The position numbers were made by a program, and so were the translations under genes. The notes beneath the pieces are model-generated. The model did not search any database. It was not told the DNA's origin and saw nothing but the letters and a program-made list of their open reading frames with translations. From assembly GCF_018728565.1 (NCBI RefSeq), contig NZ_JACSOI010000001.1, positions 930,001 through 994,000 of the forward strand: a DNA stretch of 64,000 nt, in the 5' to 3' direction. Each line of letters starts with the position of its first letter. The stretch's first letter is position 1. Below, piece by piece: positions 9,057-17,300 of the stretch. Source of the DNA: Zobellia russellii. GTDB lineage: Bacteria > Bacteroidota > Bacteroidia > Flavobacteriales > Flavobacteriaceae.

Positions 9057-9995
9057 ATGAAAGGACCATTATTTTATTCGAAAATACTTCTCTTTGGAGA
9101 ATATGGGATTATTAAAGATTCCAAAGGACTTTCCATTCCCTACAATTTTTTTAAGGGAGCTTTAAAGACGGATGAAAACCCGTCTGAAACGGCTAAGGAA
9201 TCTAATGCTAGTCTTCGTGAATATGTAGGTTACTTAGAGATGATCCATAAAAACAGTCCTGATTTAGTTTCCTTTGATTTTGTTTCTTTAAAAGCGGATG
9301 TTGAAGGGGGTATGTATTTTGATAGTTCTATTCCGCAAGGATATGGAGTAGGTAGTAGCGGTGCACTTGTTGCTGCTATTTATGATAAATACGCACAGGA
9401 TAAGATTACGGTTCTTGAAAACCTTACCAGAGAGAAATTGCTTAGGTTAAAGGCAATTTTCGGAAAAATGGAATCTTTTTTTCACGGAAAATCTTCTGGT
9501 CTAGATCCTTTGAACAGTTATTTGAGTATTCCTATTCTTATCAATTCTCAGGATAATATAGAATCTGCCAGCATACCTACCCAAAATCCGGAAGGAAAAG
9601 GGGCAGTGTTTTTGTTGGATAGTGGCTCAACGGGCGAAACGGCACCCATGATTCAAATTTTCATGGAGAAAATGAAACAAGAGGGCTTCCGTAACATGCT
9701 TAAGGACCAGTTTATCAAACACACCGATGCTTGTGTGGAAGATTTTGTAAGCGGAAATGTAAAATCGCTTTTTGGTAACTTAAAACAATTGTCTCACGTG
9801 GTGCTTGATAATTTTAAGCCTATGATACCCGCAAAGTTCCATGACCTATGGAAAAAAGGTATTGAGACCAATGACTATTATCTAAAACTTTGTGGTTCCG
9901 GTGGTGGTGGCTACATTCTAGGTTTTGCCGAAGATTTGGATAAAGCTAAAAAAGCATTGAAGGGCTACAATTTGGAAGTGGTTTACAACTTCTAA
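9057..9995 (+). CDS. mvk: Mevalonate kinase (GHMP family)
   Basis: Cytoplasmic kinase of 312 residues that phosphorylates mevalonate to mevalonate 5-phosphate. GHMP motifs in order are the N-terminal KILLFGEYGI, motif 2 PQGYGVGSSGALVAA (about residues 94-108), the mevalonate-kinase-like segment HGKSSGLDPLNSYLS, and motif 3 KLCGSGGGGYILGF near the C-terminus. It has its own promoter box and is followed 11 bp later by a UbiA-type prenyltransferase, fitting supply and use of isoprenoids. A phosphomevalonate-kinase-like activity cannot be excluded, since GHMP paralogues in this phylum are hard to tell apart by eye. Confidence 0.85.
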   Translation: MKGPLFYSKILLFGEYGIIKDSKGLSIPYNFFKGALKTDENPSETAKESNASLREYVGYLEMIHKNSPDLVSFDFVSLKADVEGGMYFDSSIPQGYGVGSSGALVAAIYDKYAQDKITVLENLTREKLLRLKAIFGKMESFFHGKSSGLDPLNSYLSIPILINSQDNIESASIPTQNPEGKGAVFLLDSGSTGETAPMIQIFMEKMKQEGFRNMLKDQFIKHTDACVEDFVSGNVKSLFGNLKQLSHVVLDNFKPMIPAKFHDLWKKGIETNDYYLKLCGSGGGGYILGFAEDLDKAKKALKGYNLEVVYNF

Positions 9996-10006
9996 AATCA
10001 CAATAC

Positions 10007-10912
10007 ATGCTCAGTAGAAAAAATAGGCTTTTACTATTAAAGGTATTCAGTCTGTTTTCTGTTGTTCGCGGATACAATATTCTCATGATTGTTTTGGCGC
10101 AGTACTTGGCGTCTATCTATATTTTGGCACATGAACTACCTGTACGGGAAGTTGTCCTTGATCTAAACCTTTTTATTATCGTAATAGCTTCGGCCTTGGT
10201 AGTCGCCAGTGGCTATATTATCAACAATTTTTACGATGCGGAGAAAGATTTGATCAACAAACCCAGAAAGAGTATGATCGATCGGTTAGTTGGCCAACAG
10301 TTTAAGTTAACCACTTATTTTATCCTTAATTTTTTGGCGGTTATAGCGGCAAGTTATGTATCGTTTAAGGCGGTATTTTTCTTTTCGGCCTATATTTTCG
10401 GGATATGGTTTTACTCACATAAATTAAAAAAAATGCCTTTTGTGGGCAACTTTGTCTCCGCTACCCTGGCCATAGCCCCCTTTTTTGCCGTCTTTGTGTA
10501 TTACAAAAATTTTGAAAACGTAATTTTTGTGCATGCCATGTTCTTGTTTTTATTGATCTTGGCAAGAGAGATGATCAAAGACCTGGAAAATATAAAAGGA
10601 GATTTGGCCCAAAACTATAAGACCATTCCTATTTTGTATGGCGGTAAGGTTTCTAAAACCCTTATTTCTGTATTGATTTTGCTAACCTTGATCCCTTCAC
10701 TATTGTTAATACTAAAGTTTGATGTAGGGTATATGCATTACTATTTTATGGCCTGTGTGCTACTTTTATTGTTATTCTTGGTTTTATTGGTAAAATCAAA
10801 ATCTAAGAAAGACTATGTTTGGCTGCATAACATCCTTAAGCTTATTATCATAGTAGGAGTTTTTAGTATTCTCTTAATAGATGTAGACCTAGTATTAAAT
10901 CGAATTTTATAA
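10007..10912 (+). CDS. UbiA-family prenyltransferase (geranylgeranylglycerol-phosphate geranylgeranyltransferase-like)
   Basis: Integral membrane prenyltransferase of 301 residues with about eight hydrophobic segments. The first Asp-rich motif is NNFYDAEKD (residues 73-81) and the second is KDLENIKGD (191-199), the two Mg-diphosphate sites of UbiA enzymes. Sequences of this type in Bacteroidota are usually annotated as geranylgeranylglycerol-phosphate geranylgeranyltransferase by similarity to archaeal lipid enzymes; the true acceptor is not known. It follows the mevalonate kinase gene, and its stop overlaps the nitrilase start (TAATG). A quinone or heme O role is less likely given the motif spelling, but is not excluded. 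Confidence 0.75.
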   Translation: MLSRKNRLLLLKVFSLFSVVRGYNILMIVLAQYLASIYILAHELPVREVVLDLNLFIIVIASALVVASGYIINNFYDAEKDLINKPRKSMIDRLVGQQFKLTTYFILNFLAVIAASYVSFKAVFFFSAYIFGIWFYSHKLKKMPFVGNFVSATLAIAPFFAVFVYYKNFENVIFVHAMFLFLLILAREMIKDLENIKGDLAQNYKTIPILYGGKVSKTLISVLILLTLIPSLLLILKFDVGYMHYYFMACVLLLLLFLVLLVKSKSKKDYVWLHNILKLIIIVGVFSILLIDVDLVLNRIL

Positions 10913-11862
10913 TGGAAAATAGATTGAGAGTTGCTCTGGCCCAGATTTCACCAGTTTGGTTGGACAAAGCAGCGACACTAAAAAAAATTGAGGCCACTCT
11001 TCGGGAGGCTGCACACGAAAAAGCGGAACTTGTAGTTTTTGGCGAGGCCCTTTTGCCCGGTTATCCTTTTTGGTTGGCCTTAACGGATGGAGCGGCTTGG
11101 GATACCAAAGTGAATAAAGAATTACATGCGCACTATGCACGAAATTCTGTGCAAATTGAACTAGGTGAGTTGGATTCTGTGTGTCTTTTGGCAAAGGAAC
11201 ATAGGATTGCGGTGTATTTGGGCATTATTGAAAGAGCCCAAAACAGGGGAGGTCATAGTCTCTATTGCTCTTTGGTTTATATTGATGCCGCGGGCGAAAT
11301 CAAATCCGTTCACCGTAAATTACAACCCACCTATGATGAACGATTAACTTGGGCGCCCGGAGATGGTAACGGACTACAAGTACACCCGCTTAAACAATTT
11401 ACCGTTGGCGGACTTAATTGTTGGGAGAATTGGATGCCTTTACCGCGTACGGCCCTTTACGGACAGGGCGAGAATTTACATATTGCCGTTTGGCCGGGTA
11501 GTGACCATAATACAAAAGATATAACCCGTTTTATAGCGAGGGAATCACGCAGTTTTGTAATATCTGTATCCTCATTGATGAAAAGATCCGATTTTCCTGA
11601 AACTACACCACATTTGCAAGAAATATTGAAAAAGGCACCCGAGGTCATGGCCAATGGAGGTTCCTGTATTGCAGGTCCTGATGGGGAATGGTTGCTTGAG
11701 CCTGTTTTGGATAGGGAAGGGCTGTTGTATCATGACCTTGATTTTAACAGGGTTTATGAAGAGCGCCAAAATTTTGACCCGGTTGGGCACTACTCAAGAC
11801 CTGATATTACGAAGCTTAGCGTAAATAGAGAGCGTCAATCTACCGTAGAGTTCAAAGATTAA
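10912..11862 (+). CDS. Nitrilase / carbon-nitrogen hydrolase
   Basis: Member of the nitrilase superfamily (316 residues), hydrolysing a C-N bond of a nitrile or amide. The catalytic triad is visible: Glu45 in VFGEALLPGYPFW, Lys136 in HRKLQPTYDERLTW and Cys170 in GGLNCWENWMP. The CWE signature and the lysine-motif spelling place it among true nitrilases (branch 1) rather than amidases such as omega-amidase. No signal peptide is present, so it is cytoplasmic. The start overlaps the stop of the prenyltransferase gene, so the two are co-expressed, although no pathway link is evident. The natural substrate is unknown. Confidence 0.88.
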   Translation: MENRLRVALAQISPVWLDKAATLKKIEATLREAAHEKAELVVFGEALLPGYPFWLALTDGAAWDTKVNKELHAHYARNSVQIELGELDSVCLLAKEHRIAVYLGIIERAQNRGGHSLYCSLVYIDAAGEIKSVHRKLQPTYDERLTWAPGDGNGLQVHPLKQFTVGGLNCWENWMPLPRTALYGQGENLHIAVWPGSDHNTKDITRFIARESRSFVISVSSLMKRSDFPETTPHLQEILKKAPEVMANGGSCIAGPDGEWLLEPVLDREGLLYHDLDFNRVYEERQNFDPVGHYSRPDITKLSVNRERQSTVEFKD

Positions 11863-11865
11863 AGC

Positions 11866-11873
11866 TACCTTTG
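11866..11873 (+). promoter_or_regulatory. Flavobacterial -7 promoter box upstream of the RsuA/RluB-like gene
   Basis: TACCTTTG matches TAnnTTTG exactly and is followed by CA. It lies only 3 bp after the nitrilase stop and 14 bp before the ATG at 11888. No TTG is found at the expected -33 distance. If used, the transcript has a very short leader. Confidence 0.4.
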
Positions 11874-11887
11874 CATAAATTTTAGAT

Positions 11888-12736
11888 ATGGGCAGATCAG
11901 ATTCCAACAATGATAAGAGAGCTTCGGGAAGACAAGGTGGTACTTTCCGCAAGAAGAGTTATGCGCGTGGTAATGCACCAATACGGAAAAAAACGGAACA
12001 AGAACCAAAAAAACCATCGGACCCTAACGTAATCCGCTTGAACAAATATGTAGCCAACTCAGGAGTGTGTTCACGTAGAGAAGCGGATATTTATATTTCA
12101 GCGGGTAGTGTAACCGTAAACGGAAAGCCCGTGGTTGAAATGGGGTATAAAGTAAAACTTACGGACGAGGTTAAGTTTGATGGCCGTTTGCTGAACCCTA
12201 TTAAAAAAGAATACGTACTGCTTAATAAACCCAAAGATTTTACGACCGCGGCGCGAAATGAGCACGGTAGGCGTACCGCTCTAGGTTTAATTTCCAAAGC
12301 TACCAAAACGGAGCTTCTGCCTGTAGGTAAACTAAGTAAGGATACCACAGGGCTCTTACTTTTTACAAATGACGGCGAGTTGACCAAACGTTTGAACAGT
12401 CCTAAAAACGGATTGCGAAAAATATTTCATGTTGAACTCAATAAGCCTTTACGTAGTGCCGATTTAAAAAAGATTCAGGAAGGGATACTTGTTGATGAAA
12501 AGGTAATTAAGGTACAGGATATTAGTTTTGTAGATAAAGCGCCCAAGAACCAAATAGGTATGGAAATCTTCAGTACCCGTACCAACATTGTACAACGTAT
12601 TTTTGAGACTCTAGGGTACGAAATCGTAAAATTGGACCGCGTAGTTTATGCAGGACTTACCAAAAAAGACTTGCCTAGAGGACACTGGCGTTACCTAACG
12701 GAGCAAGAGGTGGTTAATTTGGGTATGATCAAATAA
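11888..12736 (+). CDS. RsuA/RluB-type pseudouridine synthase homologue, catalytic Asp replaced by Ser
   Basis: 282 residues: a basic, low-complexity tail (about 1-47), an S4 RNA-binding domain (RLNKYVANSGVCSRREAD, 50-67) and an RsuA/RluB-type catalytic fold. In active family members the catalytic Asp sits in GRLDxxTxGLLLxTNDG. Here the segment reads VGKLSKDTTGLLLFTNDG, with Ser150 at the Asp position and Lys148 in place of Arg. The codons are unambiguous (aaa cta agt aag gat). The rest of the fold, including the C-terminal ETLGYEIVKLDRVVYAGL, is conserved, so it probably still binds rRNA but may not make pseudouridine. A perfect hairpin terminator follows. It is the last gene of the rightward block. 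Confidence 0.82.
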   Translation: MGRSDSNNDKRASGRQGGTFRKKSYARGNAPIRKKTEQEPKKPSDPNVIRLNKYVANSGVCSRREADIYISAGSVTVNGKPVVEMGYKVKLTDEVKFDGRLLNPIKKEYVLLNKPKDFTTAARNEHGRRTALGLISKATKTELLPVGKLSKDTTGLLLFTNDGELTKRLNSPKNGLRKIFHVELNKPLRSADLKKIQEGILVDEKVIKVQDISFVDKAPKNQIGMEIFSTRTNIVQRIFETLGYEIVKLDRVVYAGLTKKDLPRGHWRYLTEQEVVNLGMIK

Positions 12737-12862
12737 TTTATCGCCAGAGATAGGTTGAATTTGATAACCATAAAGTAAGATTAAGGTAACTTTTGAAACG
12801 TGCGAAAGTTACATCTTTGTATCATAGTTTATTTGTTTAAGTAAACAACAGCAAGCCTTAAG

Positions 12863-12890
12863 ACCGATATTCGTATCGGTTTTGTCTTTT
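12863..12890 (+). terminator. Hairpin terminator with TTCG tetraloop
   Basis: ACCGATA (12863-12869), loop TTCG, TATCGGT (12874-12880): a perfect 7-bp stem with a stable UUCG-type tetraloop, followed by TTTGTCTTTT. The T-run lies on the + strand side only, so it ends transcription arriving from the left. It is 126 bp past the stop of the RsuA/RluB-like gene and just before the convergent gene. Confidence 0.7.
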
Positions 12891-12903
12891 CTGCAACTCT
12901 CGC

Positions 12904-13449
12904 TTAATTGGATAACAAGTTCCATTCTTCCCAATCGTGGGGTTCTTTACGGCCATCCCAAAAATATTTATAGGGTAGTGCTTTTTCTTGCCATGGAGCA
13001 AGTGCGTAAATGTAGTAATTATCGTTATGGTCATAAAGGCCATAAGTAGGGTTCTCTCCCCAGAAAAATTCAAATTTTACAGTCTCTTTTAGTTCGGGAA
13101 TATAAACGCTTCCCAAAACAATAGAATGTGTTGAGCCACTAACGGGTGTTGTAAATGCTTTTGTTTTTTCAATATTTAATGAAGTTCCAATGGGCAGTTT
13201 ATAAATGGGTTTGTTGGTTTCGTAAAAACTAGTGTTAGTTAGATCTAAGATATACGGGTTTTCTAAAGAATGCTGGTGTATGGTTATATAGCATTCATGT
13301 TTGGTTATAAAGGTTTTATTAATGATTGTGTTATAGGGAAATTTATTGGATAAATCTTCTGTTTTTGTCCTAAAAACCAAGTAAAAAGAGCTCACTATTA
13401 TAGCTGCACCAAAAAGGAGGGACCCAATAATTATTTTTTTTATGGACAT
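12904..13449 (-). CDS. Hypothetical membrane-anchored protein
   Basis: 181 residues, not recognised as any known family. It begins MSIKKIIIGSLLFGAAIIVSS, a single N-terminal hydrophobic segment without a lipobox, so it is either a signal anchor or an uncleaved signal. The remainder is rich in Tyr, Trp and Phe and ends in a polar stretch (DWEEWNLLSN); it looks like a small extracytoplasmic beta domain. It starts 9 bp after the stop of the PorP/SprF-like gene and is probably the last gene of the adhesin operon, which suggests a role in display or anchoring of the giant protein. This is inference from position only. Confidence 0.6.
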   Translation of the reverse strand: MSIKKIIIGSLLFGAAIIVSSFYLVFRTKTEDLSNKFPYNTIINKTFITKHECYITIHQHSLENPYILDLTNTSFYETNKPIYKLPIGTSLNIEKTKAFTTPVSGSTHSIVLGSVYIPELKETVKFEFFWGENPTYGLYDHNDNYYIYALAPWQEKALPYKYFWDGRKEPHDWEEWNLLSN

Positions 13450-13458
13450 AGTTGAAAT

Positions 13459-14391
13459 TTAGTCTAATGCATAACCATCCCCAAATTGATAGCTCAAAAT
13501 AATTCCGTGGGTATTCCCTAGCGAAGAATCATTAGTAGCCAAATTGTAGTTATATATGGCCCGTACATTATCAAATAAATAAATGCCTGCTAAAAAGTTT
13601 AAAGAATTATTGGTCCTATATCCCGTACCTAATTCAAATTTGTTTCTAAAACTCACAGCAACATTTAAATCCGCCTGTAATGCGGCACCATTCTCATGCT
13701 TTATGAGAACGTTGGGCTTTATCATTAAATCTTGAAAACGATTGTTGAAAAAGCGATACCCAAAATATCCATAATAAGGACTATTTAATTTTAATGAATC
13801 GTCTGAAGCTAACGCATCCCCTAAGATATTTGGCGTTGAAAATCCTACATAAAACGAAGCGTGATTAAATAAAAATCCCAAACCAATTGTTGGTATGGTA
13901 GCATTGATGTCCTGTGCAAAATTTGGGTCGCCTACTATGCCTAGTTGGGTTAAGTTGTCTTGGTATTGTTGAAGACCTGCGGTAATCCCAAAGGATAATA
14001 CCCCTGCATCATAAAGTTGCCAATAAGGTCTGTTACTTTTAAAGTCAAAGAATATTTTATAGGAATAGGATGCAAAGAAATTTGTGGAAGTAGTTACTCC
14101 TATCTGATCTCTTATGAGACCGGCGCCTAGACCAATCTTATTCCGGTTCAAAGATCCATGACCACTCAAAGAGAAGCTTTTAGGGCTACCCTCTATCTGA
14201 TTAAAAAATCCCGAATTGCTTAATGAAATTTCTGTGTTTTGGGTTAAACCCGCATAAGCGGAATTTAATATAAACGGATTGTAATTGTACTCTGTAAATG
14301 TTGGTGTTTGTTGCCCAAACACAGAGCTATATGAGGTAAGCGACAGCAGAACACCTAGTGCCAGCGTGCCAATTTTTTGGTTTAGTTTCAT
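13459..14391 (-). CDS. PorP/SprF family type IX secretion outer-membrane protein
   Basis: 310-residue protein with a cleavable signal peptide (cut after about VFGQ, residue 27), then QQTPTFTEYNYNPFILNSAYAGL, the hallmark opening of PorP/SprF proteins (mature protein starting near Q-x-P-x-x-T-x-Y, then N-P-x-x-x-N-x-A-Y-A-G). The rest alternates polar and hydrophobic residues as expected for a membrane beta-barrel and ends YQFGDGYALD. SprF-like proteins partner secreted proteins that carry the type B C-terminal domain. Here the gene starts 4 bp downstream of exactly such a protein, so it is very likely its dedicated secretion or attachment partner. Confidence 0.9.
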   Translation of the reverse strand: MKLNQKIGTLALGVLLSLTSYSSVFGQQTPTFTEYNYNPFILNSAYAGLTQNTEISLSNSGFFNQIEGSPKSFSLSGHGSLNRNKIGLGAGLIRDQIGVTTSTNFFASYSYKIFFDFKSNRPYWQLYDAGVLSFGITAGLQQYQDNLTQLGIVGDPNFAQDINATIPTIGLGFLFNHASFYVGFSTPNILGDALASDDSLKLNSPYYGYFGYRFFNNRFQDLMIKPNVLIKHENGAALQADLNVAVSFRNKFELGTGYRTNNSLNFLAGIYLFDNVRAIYNYNLATNDSSLGNTHGIILSYQFGDGYALD

Positions 14392-14395
14392 TGGA

Positions 14396-17300
14396 TTAAC
14401 GCTTGATTACTACGTACCCTGTAGTTTTTTTAAGAATAGTTTCGCCTTCAATCTGAATGTGGAAGAAATAAGTTCCTGCCGGTAATTTTCCTGCACCCAT
14501 TTTGGTCTTTAAATTGGCCTCACCACGGAAAACATTGGAGTTATTGTCGTAATTGTTTATTTGAAAAACGGCATCTCCCCATCTGTTGTAAATCATTACC
14601 GAATTTTCCGGGTAGTACTCAATATTATCTATATGCCAATATTCATTTATTCCATCTCCATCCGGTGAGAAGCCATACTTGGTGTCATCTTCCGGTATAA
14701 CCGTGGTAAAGGACTGTTCTTCACATTGTACTGCGTTACCTGCACTATTGTATGGAACAATATTTATATAAATTTGTGTATCAAGAGGTAACTCCTCTGT
14801 GTGTGTATATGTTGTAGTATTACCTAAATCTTGATTGTTGAGGATTTCAGTTCCACTAGGAGTGGTTCCAATTGATAAGCGGTAACCATCTGTTTTGTCT
14901 ATCGCGTTCCATAAAATGCTGCTTTCCAATGGTACATTGTTTTCTCCATTGAACGGACTGGACAATTGAGTACATCCCGGAGCTATTATCTCCGTTTCAA
15001 AACTTTCTGTTGTACAACCAATAGCGCTTCCGGAAGTGTTGTATGGGGTAATGGTAACATAAATTAAACTTTCGGAAGGTAAATTTTCAGCAAAGGTATA
15101 GCTGGTTAAAGAAGCTACGTCTTCATTGTTTACAATATCAGTGCCGTTTAGATATGTACCTACTGAAATTCGATAACCATCAGCATCTGAACTTGTATTC
15201 CATGAAATATCTGTCATGACAGAAACATCAGTTGCATCGTTTAGAGGAACTGTTAAATTGGTGCAAGAAGGTATTGGCCGTATTACAAAACTTTCCGAGG
15301 CACACCCCATTGCATCACCTACTTCATTGTACGGAGTAATGGTAACCGTAACATTTTCCCCTTCATCAAAATCATTTGGAAGAACATAAGTGGTATCTGT
15401 TGTGTCATAATTGGAAATGTCATTTGCGGTACTATTGCTACCATCAACAGTTAATCTATAACCATCAGCGTCTATAACTGGATTCCAGCTAATTTCGCTT
15501 ATAGTTTGTATGATATCTCCATTTACAGGAGATACCAAGTTGGTACACATGGGTATGGTCTTTATAGTGAAACTCTCCGAAGTACACCCAATGGCGTCTC
15601 CAACATTATTGTAAGGAACAATGGTAACTGTAACCGTTTCGCCTTGTTCAAAATCATTTGGAAAACTATAGGATGTTCCGGTTGATAAAACTAAATCGGT
15701 TACGTTATTACCCGTACTGCTACTTGCTAAAACGGTTAACTTGTATCCATTTGCTTCGGTAATAGGTTGCCATTCCAAATTTGTGTCAACAGCTACATCA
15801 ATGGTGCTATTTGTAGGGGTGGTTAAATAGGTGCATGGCGGTACGGCCTCAATAATAAAGCTTTCAGAAGTACACCCAATAGCATCTCCCACTTCGTTAT
15901 ATGGGGTAATGGTAATCGTAACGGTTTCACCTTGTTCAAAATTATTGGTAAAATCATAGGTTGTAGTTGTAGTATCAAAATCTGTTAGGTTGTTTGCGGT
16001 GCTGCTACTGCCGGTTACAGATACTTTATAACCCGTAGCATCTGTTACAGTATTCCAGGTAATATCAGAATCTACTGCAATATCTATAGAACCATTTGTA
16101 GGTGAACTTAGAGCTGTGCAAGTAGACACAGGTTTTATTGTAAAACTTTCCGAAGTACACCCTATAGCATCCCCAACGGAGTTATATGGTACAATGGTTA
16201 CGGTAACAGTTTCTCCTTGTTCAAAATCATTAGCGAAATTATATGTGGTACCCGAAGTTATATCAACATTTGTTATATTGTTAAACGTGCTATTACTTGC
16301 CATAACGGTAAGTTTATAACCGTCTGCATCTGTGCTTGCGTTCCATTCTAAATTGGTGCTTGGAGCAATATCAACAGCTCCTGCCGTTGGTGTTATTAAA
16401 GTAGTACACGTTGGTATTGGAGGAGGAACAATAGTAAAGCTCTCCGAGGTGCATCCAATAGCATCACCAGTATCGTTGTATGGCGTAATAGTGACAGTAA
16501 CAGTTTCACCTCTTTCAAAGTCATTTGCAAAAGTGTGTGTAGTACCTGAGGTGATATCAACATCGGTTAAATTATTGGCAGTACTACTGCTAGCAGTTAC
16601 CGTTAATTTATAGCCATTAGTGTTGCCACTAGGGTTCCATTCAATATTAGCATCTACCGCAATATTTGTTGCTCCGTTTGCAGGCATTAACAATGTTGTA
16701 CAAAGCGGCACACCATCGGTAGTAAAACTTTCTTCTGTACAGCTCATGGCGTCGCCATTATCATTGTACGGAGTAACACTTACATAAATTGTTGTGCTCT
16801 CGGGTAAATCAGCAGCAAGATCGTGAATTAAAACATCGCCAACATCGCCAGAATAAATATCAGAACTGCCTGAAGATGTACCTACGGATAATTTGTACCC
16901 CGTAGCAGAAGTTATTTCGGCCCATGTTAAATTGGTATCAGGGGCAACCGCCGTTGCTCCATGTATTGGCGCAGATAAACTTGTGCATGACGGAGGACTC
17001 GTAGAATCTCCTGTAGTAAAGGTTTCTTCTATACAACCTGTTGCATCACCTTCTGCATTATACGGAATAATAGTTACGTAATGCATCCTAGCTTCTTGTA
17101 AATCTCCAGGAATATCATACGTGGTAAAATTACCAACGTCAATATTGTTTACTACTTCAATTCCACCAGAAGTAGTTCCAACAACTACTAAATATCCAGT
17201 AGCGTTAGATACCGCTGTCCAACTTAATTGCGTATCAATAGGTACGTCAGTTGCACCATTCAATGGAGTTGTTAAATTTGTACAAACCGGTGGTACAGGA

